Positions 7,266-11,353 of a stretch of 11,353 nucleotides of DNA are shown in pieces. Both the position numbers and the translations under genes were made by a program. Every line of letters begins with the position of its first letter. Positions within the stretch are counted from its first letter, which is position 1. The DNA is from Thermoleophilia bacterium (GTDB lineage Bacteria > Actinomycetota > Thermoleophilia > Gaiellales > Gaiellaceae): assembly GCA_025936595.1 (NCBI GenBank), contig JAICTB010000055.1, positions 1 through 11,353 on the forward strand. The letters run 5' to 3'. The notes beneath the pieces were generated by a model. That model saw only the letters and a program-made list of their open reading frames with translations, was not told the origin of the DNA and searched no databases.

Positions 7266-7618
7266 GCCAGGTTTCGCTGCTCGCGCCAGGTGCGGATCGC
7301 CGCGTAGATGCACACCGCGGCGACCACGAAGAACACGAGCGCGTTGCGCCCGCCCGGGTGGGCGAACAGCCAGTAGCCGATGTCGACGACGCCGAGCGCG
7401 ACGGCGGCGTAGAACACCCACGCCGCGCGCGACGACCAGGTCTCGATCTCGCGCCGGCCGAAGTCGCGCCAGAAGAAGTAGGCGACGACGGCGATCGCTA
7501 TGAAGAACGCAAGCCGCAGCAGCGTGCCCACCGTTGCGAGCGCGACCTCGAGGTTCAGCAGCACGATCAGGAGCGCGACGGCGGCGAGGATCGCGAGGTT
7601 ACGCAGGAACGGGCTCAT
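7262..7618 (-). CDS. small four-helix membrane protein of unknown function
   Basis: 118-residue protein with four predicted transmembrane segments, at about 7-24, 29-49, 65-83 and 90-107, and short polar ends. A charged loop W-R-D-F-G-R-R-E-I-E between helices 2 and 3 and a basic C-terminus (R-T-W-R-E-Q-R) suggest both termini face the cytoplasm by the positive-inside rule. No enzymatic motif is visible and I do not recognise the family. Start ATG 7618 overlaps the stop of the upstream membrane protein (ATGA), so the two are almost surely cotranslated and may form a complex. The TAG stop shares the CTAG palindrome with the convergent chdC stop. Confidence 0.8.
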   Translation of the reverse strand: MSPFLRNLAILAAVALLIVLLNLEVALATVGTLLRLAFFIAIAVVAYFFWRDFGRREIETWSSRAAWVFYAAVALGVVDIGYWLFAHPGGRNALVFFVVAAVCIYAAIRTWREQRNLA

Positions 7619-7962
7619 GCCGTCATCCAGGCCCGCACCCCGAGCGCCGCGGCGACCAGCGTGGCGACGGCGAACCAGAGGAGCCGCGCCCGCGGCTCGG
7701 CCGGCGCGTAGAGCCACGGCGAGAGCACGGCGAGCAGCGCGAACGTCCCGTAGGCGTAGTGCAGGTGGTCCGAGGCGCGACGGTGATCCGACAGGAGCAG
7801 CAGGCCGAGCCCCACCTGCGCCACGAGCAGCGTCTGCGCGAGCGCGAGCAACTGAGCGACGGCGGTCCCCGCACGCCGCTGCCGCGCCCAGAAGGCGGCC
7901 GCCGACGCGAGCACGCAGACGCCGATCAGCAGGAATGCATTGACGTGGTGGGCCGTTAGCAT
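7615..7962 (-). CDS. small four-helix membrane protein with conserved-looking histidines
   Basis: 115 residues from ATG 7962; a GTG at 7968 would add two. Four transmembrane segments lie at about 8-25, 34-57, 66-84 and 94-112. Two histidines (5, 6, in T-A-H-H-V-N-A) sit at the start of helix 1, and a second group (60, 66, 68, in S-D-H and D-H-L-H-Y-A-Y-G) lies at the head of helix 3, the kind of placement used to hold heme in small four-helix proteins such as cytochrome b561 or heme A synthase halves. That is inference from pattern only; no named family is claimed. It is the first gene of a two-gene operon (ATGA overlap at 7615-7618) and is divergent from bcp, with 30 bp between starts. Neither start has a visible Shine-Dalgarno, so a nearly leaderless mRNA is possible. 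Confidence 0.78.
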   Translation of the reverse strand: MLTAHHVNAFLLIGVCVLASAAAFWARQRRAGTAVAQLLALAQTLLVAQVGLGLLLLSDHRRASDHLHYAYGTFALLAVLSPWLYAPAEPRARLLWFAVATLVAAALGVRAWMTA

Positions 7963-7992
7963 CGGCACCGAAAGCTACCGAGAGGACGCCTC

Positions 7993-8451
7993 ATGGTCGA
8001 AGAAGGCAAGCCCGCACCCGACTTCGAGCTGCATTCCGACAGCGGCGAGACGGTCAAGCTGTCCGAGCTGCGCGGTAAGCAGGTCGTTCTCTACTTCTAC
8101 CCGAAGGACGACACGCCCGGCTGCACGACGCAGGCGTGCGGCATCCGGGACGTGTACGCCGAGTTCGAGCGCGAGGGCGCCGTCGTGCTCGGCGTCTCAC
8201 CCGACGACGAGCGGTCGCACGTCAAGTTCAAGCAGAAGTTCGACCTGCCCTTCACGCTGCTCGCGGACGTCGACCACGCCGTCGCGGACGAGTACGGCGT
8301 CTGGGGCCAGAAGTCGTTCGCCGGCAAGAAGTACATGGGCGTGAGCCGCTCGACCTTCGTGATCGCGGAGGACGGCTCGGTGAAGCGCGTCATGCACGAC
8401 GTGAAGCCCGCGACGCACGCCGACGAGGTGCTAGAGACGCTTAGAGCGTGA
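7993..8451 (+). CDS. bcp: thioredoxin-dependent peroxiredoxin, BCP/PrxQ type
   Basis: 152-residue PrxQ-type peroxiredoxin that reduces H2O2 and organic hydroperoxides in the cytoplasm, recycled by thioredoxin. The active site is P-K-D-D-T-P-G-C (37-44): Thr41 and peroxidatic Cys44, with resolving Cys49 five residues later, the atypical two-cysteine arrangement of the alpha-helix 2 subgroup. Later family marks are G-V-S-P-D-D near 67, F-x-L-P-F-T-L-L-A-D near 80-90, and the S-R-S-T-F-V-I strand after G-V-W-G-Q-K. Length is typical. ATG 7993 has a good GAGAGGA site at 7980-7986, spacing about 6-7 nt. The last 11 bp overlap the convergent glutaredoxin gene. Divergent from the membrane-protein pair, so both promoters must fit in or beyond a very short gap. 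Confidence 0.95.
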   Translation: MVEEGKPAPDFELHSDSGETVKLSELRGKQVVLYFYPKDDTPGCTTQACGIRDVYAEFEREGAVVLGVSPDDERSHVKFKQKFDLPFTLLADVDHAVADEYGVWGQKSFAGKKYMGVSRSTFVIAEDGSVKRVMHDVKPATHADEVLETLRA

Positions 8452-8797
8452 CGGACGCTTCGGCGCGCGCCTCGGCGTAGCCCTCGCCGAGCTTGGTGCG
8501 CAGGGTCTGCTCGAGCTCGCCGCTCTGCTCGAGCTCCTCGACGATGTCGGCGCCGCCGACGAGCTCGCCCTTCACGAAGACTTGCGGGATGGTGGGCCAG
8601 CCCGAGATCGCCGACAGCTCCTGGCGGATCTGCGGGTCCGGCAGGACGTCGACGGCGGTGACGGGCGCTCCCGCGCGCCGGAGCGCGCTCAGCGCCCGGT
8701 CGGAGTTGCCGCACATCGCGAACTGCGGCGTCCCCTTCATGAAGATCGCGACGTCGGAGCCGTCGATCACTTCCCTGATCTTGTCGGTGTAGCTCAT
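8441..8797 (-). CDS. grxD: monothiol glutaredoxin, Grx4/GrxD type, with CGNS active site
   Basis: 118-residue Grx4-type protein, which carries or delivers [2Fe-2S] clusters and partners BolA rather than acting as a general disulfide reductase. Visible marks: F-M-K-G-T-P (19-24), active-site Cys29, W-P-T-I-P-Q-V-F-V near 77-85, and G-G-A-D-I-V near 91-96. The usual C-G-F-S is C-G-N-S here (Asn31), the preceding Pro is Ala27, and the G-G-C-D-I motif reads G-G-A-D-I, so Cys29 is the only cysteine. The C-terminus extends about ten residues past the usual S-G-E-L. The start ATG 8797 overlaps the bolA stop (ATGA) and has AAGGGAG (8802-8808 on the other strand) 4-5 nt upstream. Part of the DUF192-bolA-grx operon. 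Fe-S trafficking is inferred from family and partner. Confidence 0.92.
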   Translation of the reverse strand: MSYTDKIREVIDGSDVAIFMKGTPQFAMCGNSDRALSALRRAGAPVTAVDVLPDPQIRQELSAISGWPTIPQVFVKGELVGGADIVEELEQSGELEQTLRTKLGEGYAEARAEASVTL

Positions 8798-9027
8798 GCC
8801 GCTCCCTTCGTCTTGATGCGCAGCTCGTGGATGGTTCCGTCCGCAAGCGGTGCGGACAGTGCTTCGTACACGCGGCGGTGCTGCTCGACGAGCGACAGGC
8901 CCGCGAGAGACGGCGCGGTGACGACGACCTGAAAGTGGTCGCCGCCGCCGGTGCGGTCGGTCACGTCGAGCTCGGATGCGTCGGGAAACGCGCTCTCGAG
9001 CAGCTCGCGCAGCGGTTGCGTGGTCAC
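8794..9027 (-). CDS. BolA-family protein
   Basis: 77-residue BolA/IbaG-like protein. BolA proteins bind monothiol glutaredoxins through a shared [2Fe-2S] cluster and help Fe-S maturation; some also bind DNA. The diagnostic stretch is G-G-D-H-F-Q-V-V-V (28-36), then L-V-E-Q-H-R-R-V-Y (46-54), and the C-terminal T-I-H-E-L-R-I-K-T with the invariant His67 expected to ligate the bridging cluster. There is no cysteine, so His residues would be the only BolA ligands. GTG 9027 overlaps the DUF192 TGA stop (GTGA), and its own TGA overlaps the glutaredoxin ATG, so expression of all three is tightly coupled. No Shine-Dalgarno precedes the GTG, consistent with translation by reinitiation. Direct adjacency to Grx4 strongly supports a functional pair. 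Confidence 0.93.
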   Translation of the reverse strand: MTTQPLRELLESAFPDASELDVTDRTGGGDHFQVVVTAPSLAGLSLVEQHRRVYEALSAPLADGTIHELRIKTKGAA

Positions 9028-9374
9028 GCGTCGATCGTAGCGATCGCAAGCCGGTCGCCAGGGCGGACGCCTGCAGCGGCCCCCTCGGCCAGCTCGACCA
9101 CGACCTTCGCACCGCGACGGGACGCCATGCGCCAGGGCTGCAGCCCGCGGACGACGTCGATCACGACGAGATCGCGGTCGCAGAAGACCGCGTCGATCGC
9201 GAAACGCATGCAGAACATGTGGATCGACCCTGCCGGCCGGAACAACATCCCCTCATCGGGTGCAAGCGACGCACGACCGAGCAGTCCGCGCAGCCGCGTG
9301 AACGGGTTCACCGCGAGCGCGCAACGCTCGCAGACGACCGCTCCGTCGCTTCCTACCAATCTGATTACACGCAT
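9024..9374 (-). CDS. DUF192 domain protein
   Basis: 116-residue DUF192 protein; the family has no established biochemical role. The core S-I-H-M-F-C-M-R-F-A-I-D (50-61) followed by A-V-F and V-V-I-D-V is the family signature, and the C-terminal V-V-E-L-A-E-G-A-A-A-G-V-R-P-G-D-R is the usual last strand-turn. Many members are exported, but this one has no signal peptide and starts directly with M-R-V-I-R. It carries a Cys15-x-x-Cys18 pair and Cys55 next to the core, which could bind metal or form a disulfide; the CxxC is not part of the family core as I know it. First gene of the minus-strand operon with bolA and grx, and divergent from the pilin genes, sharing a 136-bp intergenic region with them. 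Confidence 0.88.
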   Translation of the reverse strand: MRVIRLVGSDGAVVCERCALAVNPFTRLRGLLGRASLAPDEGMLFRPAGSIHMFCMRFAIDAVFCDRDLVVIDVVRGLQPWRMASRRGAKVVVELAEGAAAGVRPGDRLAIATIDA

Positions 9375-9383
9375 CGGGTGGTC

Positions 9384-9412
9384 ACGCTAACCCTTCGTAG
9401 TGATCTTCGCAA
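9384..9412 (-). promoter_or_regulatory. possible sigma70-type promoter for the DUF192-bolA-grx operon
   Basis: On the minus strand, TTGCGA (complement of 9407-9412) and TAGCGT (complement of 9384-9389) are separated by 17 bp. The -10 candidate keeps the three most important bases (T1, A2, T6). Transcription would start within a few bases of the ATG at 9374, giving a leaderless or near-leaderless mRNA, which fits the lack of a Shine-Dalgarno. Pattern match only. Confidence 0.3.
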
Positions 9413-9458
9413 AGTGCGCGCAAGGTTTGCGTTCGAGCGGTTTCTTGACCCTCGCAAG
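9408..9458. repeat. cluster of CGCAAR boxes in the pilus upstream region
   Basis: Four copies of CGCAA(A/G) lie in 51 bp: 9408-9413, 9419-9424, an inverted copy at 9426-9431, and 9453-9458. The first two direct copies are 11 bp apart, one helical turn, and the last is 34 bp after the second, about three turns. The middle two form an inverted repeat CGCAA-GGT-TTGCG (9419-9431). The spacing and position between divergent operons suggest an operator, but the regulator is unknown. Confidence 0.4.
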
Positions 9459-9473
9459 CCAATCGGTTTTCAA
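9445..9473 (+). promoter_or_regulatory. possible promoter of the Flp pilus operon
   Basis: TTGACC at 9445-9450 resembles a -35 element (TTGACA with one mismatch) and is followed after 17 bp by TTTCAA at 9468-9473, a weak -10. The -10 lies in a small inverted repeat CGGTT-TTC-AACCG (9464-9476). Start of transcription would fall near 9480, leaving a leader of about 30 nt before the pilin ATG. The -35 is the only good element, so an alternative sigma factor or activator is possible. Confidence 0.35.
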
Positions 9474-9492
9474 CCGCCCCGCCGCCGCTTTG

Positions 9493-9510
9493 AAGGGAGG
9501 TGTACCTCTA
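9493..9510 (+). promoter_or_regulatory. very strong ribosome-binding site of flp1, within a small hairpin
   Basis: AAGGGAGGTG at 9493-9502 is close to a complete anti-16S match and ends 8 nt before the ATG at 9511, the best site in the window, as expected for an abundant pilin. The same bases form GAGG-TGTA-CCTC (9497-9508), a 4-bp hairpin, or 5 bp if the 2-nt loop is counted, that would partly hide the site. Confidence 0.7.
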
Positions 9511-9702
9511 ATGAACACATTTCGTCACATGCTGGTGCGCATTCAGCTCGGCCAGCTCCGCCGTGAAGAGGGCCAGACGATGGCCGAGTACGGGCTCCTC
9601 GTCGCGTTCATCGCACTCGTCGCGCTCGTCGGCGTCACCCTCCTCGGGGGGAACTTGAAGACGTTCTTCAACAACGTCGCAGGGAAGCTCCCGCTGACCT
9701 AG
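9511..9702 (+). CDS. flp: Flp-family type IVb prepilin (first copy)
   Basis: 63-residue Flp prepilin, the major subunit of Tad pili used for surface attachment. A 21-residue basic leader ends E-E-G; cleavage by a TadV/CpaA-type prepilin peptidase is expected after Gly21, followed by Q-T-M-A-E-Y with the hallmark Glu26 and Tyr27 at mature positions 5 and 6. A hydrophobic helix (about 28-46) follows and a short polar tail ends K-L-P-L-T; the mature pilin is 42 residues. ATG 9511 is fixed by the strong Shine-Dalgarno; the frame is open upstream but without a signal. First gene of the Tad locus, with a strong hairpin just after its stop, which could raise its mRNA level relative to downstream genes. 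The peptidase gene is not in the window. Confidence 0.93.
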   Translation: MNTFRHMLVRIQLGQLRREEGQTMAEYGLLVAFIALVALVGVTLLGGNLKTFFNNVAGKLPLT

Positions 9703-9715
9703 ATCTCGTCTCGAC

Positions 9716-9747
9716 CAGCGGGCCCTCACCGCCCTGGGGGCCCGCTG
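9716..9747 (+). terminator. strong intercistronic hairpin between the two pilin genes
   Basis: Perfect 10-bp arms CAGCGGGCCC (9716-9725) and GGGCCCGCTG (9738-9747), extended inward by T-G, C-G and A-T pairs to 13 bp with a six-base loop CCGCCC (9729-9734). No U-tract follows, so it is not a classical intrinsic terminator. It more likely acts as a partial terminator of the high-GC type or as a 3' stabiliser that makes flp1 mRNA more abundant. It lies 14 nt past the flp1 stop. Confidence 0.65.
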
Positions 9748-9779
9748 CACAACCGCACAGCACTGCCACATCCGCCGCC

Positions 9780-9950
9780 ATGTCGAATCACACACGTCAC
9801 ACAGTCGTCACCGACCATGCAGGCCAGACCATGGCCGAGTACTCGGTGCTGCTGAGCGCCATCGCGCTCGTAGTCGCCGTCGCATTCCCGGCGGTCGGCT
9901 CCGCGATCGGCGGGCTCTATTCCGCTGTCGCCCGGGTGTTCGGAGCCTGA
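9780..9950 (+). CDS. second Flp-family prepilin
   Basis: A 56-residue gene, short enough to be missed by length-limited gene finders. It starts at ATG 9780 and ends at TGA 9950. A 15-residue leader, unusually rich in His (4, 7, 13) and poor in Lys/Arg, ends D-H-A-G; then Q-T-M-A-E-Y places Glu20 and Tyr21 at mature positions 5 and 6, identical to flp1 at this site. A hydrophobic helix and a tail S-A-V-A-R-V-F-G-A follow; mature length is 41. There is no Shine-Dalgarno (upstream is C-rich), so it is probably expressed at a lower level than flp1, as a minor pilin or alternative fibre subunit. It is 77 bp downstream of flp1, with the hairpin between, and only 4 bp before tadE. Coding is supported by the exact prepilin motif and the tight packing. 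Confidence 0.88.
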   Translation: MSNHTRHTVVTDHAGQTMAEYSVLLSAIALVVAVAFPAVGSAIGGLYSAVARVFGA

Positions 9951-9954
9951 TCGC

Positions 9955-10356
9955 ATGCGTCGCGCACCGTCATTCCGGAACGAGAGTGGGCAGGCCATCA
10001 CGGAGATGGCGCTCGTCCTGCCGATCCTCCTCTCCGTCCTGCTCGGCATCGCGCAGTTCGGAATTGTCTTCAACAACTACATCACTTTGACCGACGCGAC
10101 CCGCGCGGGCGCACGCAAGGCCGCGGTCGCCCGCTTCACAGGGGACGCCGGTGCCGCCGCAACGGCGCTCGTCTATTCCTCCGCGTCCTCGTTGAAGTCG
10201 CCCGATCTCCAGGTGACTGTCGAGTCGGCGAGCAACTGGAGCGTCCCGGGCAGCGACGTCACGGTCACCGCGTCGTACCCGTACTCGATCGACATTCTCG
10301 GCCTGACCGTGAAGTCGGGGCACCTGACGAGCACGCAGAAGGAGAGCCTCGAATGA
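9955..10356 (+). CDS. tadE: TadE-family pseudopilin of the Tad pilus
   Basis: 133-residue TadE-like protein, a minor pseudopilin required for Flp pilus assembly. A 12-residue leader (R-N-E-S-G) precedes Q-A-I-T-E-M-A-L-V-L-P; cleavage after Gly12 puts Glu17 at position 5, as in prepilins. One membrane helix (about 18-38) is followed by the family's Y-I-T-L-T-D-A-T-R-A-G-A-R segment and a soluble, beta-rich domain with T-V-T-A-S-Y-P-Y near the end. ATG 9955 has GGAG at 9942-9945 and lies 4 bp after the second pilin. Its TGA overlaps the next gene's ATG (ATGA at 10353-10356), implying coupled synthesis with TadG. Confidence 0.92.
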   Translation: MRRAPSFRNESGQAITEMALVLPILLSVLLGIAQFGIVFNNYITLTDATRAGARKAAVARFTGDAGAAATALVYSSASSLKSPDLQVTVESASNWSVPGSDVTVTASYPYSIDILGLTVKSGHLTSTQKESLE

Positions 10357-11273
10357 TTCGCCTCCAGAGCGAGCGGGGTCAGGCGACCGTGATGACCGCG
10401 ATCTTCATCGTCGTCCTGCTGGGGATGGCGGGGATGGTGCTCGATGTCGGCGCGTGGTTCCGCCAGCAGCGCGTCTCGCAGGCGACCGTCGACTCCGCTG
10501 CCCTCGCCGGCGCGCAGGCGCTGCCCGGGGATCCCGCGCGCGCCCGGCAGATCGCGTCGGACTTCGCGGCCAAGAACGGCGGCGTCGACGGCGCGACCTT
10601 CACGATCTCGTCCAAGTGGCGCCCGAACGACATGATCACTGTGTCGCAGACTGGGACCGGCAGCGGGTTCTTCTCGCGGCTCTTCGGAGTCTCAACCGTC
10701 ACGGTGCGTGCACACGCCTCTGCGGTCACCGAGATCCCGACCGAGGTGAACGGCGCTGCGCCGATCGCCGTCGACATCCACCACCCGATGCTGTCCGGCC
10801 CGGGGTGCCCGTGCATGAACGTCCCTACGGAGATCCCGCTCGGCAAGAAAGGGGTGCCCGGCGGCTTCGGGCTGATCGACCTGGACCAGTCCGACAGCGG
10901 AACCGCAGGCAACTCGACCGTCTCGGACTGGGTGACGAACGGCTACCAGGGTTACCTGCCGACGGGTGGCTACTTCTCCGACACCGGTGCGAAGTTCACC
11001 GCCAACCAGGTCCAGGACGCGCTCGTCGGCCGTTACAACACCGATCTCCTCTTCCCGGTCTACGACAGCATCACCGACCAGGGCTCGAACGCGACCTACC
11101 ACATCGTCGGCTGGGTCTCCTTCCACATCAGCCTCACGCAGGCCAACGGAAACGACGGCTCGCTGAGCGGCTACTTCGACAACGTGATCTGGGATGGGGT
11201 CGTCTCCAACAGCGGCCCTTCCGATCCCGCCATTCCCGACCTCGGCGTCTCCTCCGTCGCCCTCATCGACTGA
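10353..11273 (+). CDS. TadG-type pilus assembly protein (TadE/G-like, Tad domain)
   Basis: 306-residue TadG-like protein, membrane-anchored and expected to face outward with a role in Flp fibre assembly. Residues 1-13 (S-E-R-G-Q-A-T-V) and the helix at about 14-32, followed by L-D-V-G-A-W-F-R-Q-Q-R-V-S-Q, match the Tad N-terminal domain; then D-S-A-A-L-A-G-A-Q-A-L, the hallmark of this family. Unlike TadE and the pilins there is no Glu five residues after the Gly-Gln, so peptidase processing is doubtful. The large C-terminal domain has F-P-V-Y-D-S (235-240) and Y-H-I-V-G-W-V-S-F (249-257) and a C-P-C pair (152, 154). ATG 10353 has AAGGAG (10339-10344), spacing 8. Complete here; shorter than TadG proteins that carry a von Willebrand domain. 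Confidence 0.88.
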   Translation: MIRLQSERGQATVMTAIFIVVLLGMAGMVLDVGAWFRQQRVSQATVDSAALAGAQALPGDPARARQIASDFAAKNGGVDGATFTISSKWRPNDMITVSQTGTGSGFFSRLFGVSTVTVRAHASAVTEIPTEVNGAAPIAVDIHHPMLSGPGCPCMNVPTEIPLGKKGVPGGFGLIDLDQSDSGTAGNSTVSDWVTNGYQGYLPTGGYFSDTGAKFTANQVQDALVGRYNTDLLFPVYDSITDQGSNATYHIVGWVSFHISLTQANGNDGSLSGYFDNVIWDGVVSNSGPSDPAIPDLGVSSVALID

Positions 11274-11285
11274 CAAGGAACAGTG

Positions 11286-11353
11286 ATGACCTACCGTGTG
11301 AGAAACATCGCCGTCGCCGTCGGGCTCGCGCTCGTCGCGGCGCTCCTGACGAC
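11286..11353 (+). CDS. start of a CpaB/RcpC-like pilus assembly protein, cut by window end
   Basis: Only 22 codons are visible: M-T-Y-R-V-R-N-I followed by a hydrophobic helix, A-V-A-V-G-L-A-L-V-A-A-L-L-T. A short basic start and a single membrane anchor are how actinobacterial CpaB/RcpC (SAF-domain) proteins begin, and position directly after TadG fits the Tad gene order. AAGGAA at 11275-11280 lies 5 nt before the ATG; a GTG at 11283 is an in-frame alternative. The assignment rests on position and the N-terminus only. Confidence 0.6.
   Translation, partial: MTYRVRNIAVAVGLALVAALLT

Noticed and set aside
9040..9047. GCGATCGC palindrome near the end of DUF192
   Set aside because: A single copy of this octamer inside coding sequence; no repetition in the window to suggest a HIP1-like repeat.
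9716..9747. Classical rho-independent terminator
   Set aside because: The hairpin is strong but is followed by CACAACCGCA, not a T-run, and cotranscribed pilus genes continue directly after it. Kept as an attenuator or stabiliser instead.
1..11353. CRISPR array, insertion sequence, tRNA or rRNA
   Set aside because: No regularly spaced repeats, transposase motifs, terminal inverted repeats or cloverleaf-like segments were noticed while reading both strands by eye; a tRNA or repeat search program would confirm.

Overview
The window is very GC-rich and densely packed. Many starts are GTG, and adjacent genes often share ATGA, GTGA or TAGTG stop/start overlaps. The gene set is uvrC, an actinobacterial-type coproheme decarboxylase (ChdC/HemQ), BCP peroxiredoxin, a BolA plus monothiol glutaredoxin pair, and a Tad/Flp pilus locus with Flp pilins, TadE, TadG and a CpaB-like start. 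Together these suggest a deep-branching high-GC actinobacterium, possibly Thermoleophilia (Gaiellales/Solirubrobacterales). That placement is inference from gene content and style; no rRNA or other phylogenetic marker was compared. No RNA genes, mobile elements, prophage or CRISPR array were seen.

Layout. (1) 16-4067, minus strand: a co-directional run uvrC, MFS exporter, VUT-family membrane transporter, small lipoprotein. (2) 4095-6556, plus strand: two tandem paralogous clan GH-A-like glycoside hydrolases, one with a Sec signal and a C-terminal beta domain, the other a predicted lipoprotein. (3) 6549-7265, plus: chdC/hemQ, whose stop codon interlocks with that of a convergent pair of four-helix membrane proteins (7262-7962, minus). 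(4) 7993-8451, plus: bcp, whose 3' end overlaps by 11 bp the minus-strand operon DUF192-bolA-grx (9374 down to 8441). (5) 9375-9510: the longest intergenic stretch, with a candidate two-way regulatory region. (6) 9511-11353, plus: Tad/Flp locus flp1, hairpin, flp2, tadE, tadG, cpaB (cut by the window edge).

How the parts work together. The Tad genes encode two prepilins and two TadE/G-type proteins for a surface fibre; the ATPase, platform and peptidase genes are probably beyond 11353. BolA and the glutaredoxin are a classical Fe-S partner pair and are translationally coupled here. ChdC makes heme b by the coproporphyrin route, and the neighbouring small membrane protein has histidines at membrane edges that could bind heme.

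No clearly new multi-gene system was found. The main oddities are two genes (the MFS exporter and the second hydrolase) with no usual start codon where homology or the signal peptide demands one; a Flp1 ribosome-binding site inside a small hairpin followed by a 13-bp hairpin before a second pilin with no Shine-Dalgarno; a cluster of CGCAAR boxes upstream of the pilus; and a CGNS instead of CGFS glutaredoxin.
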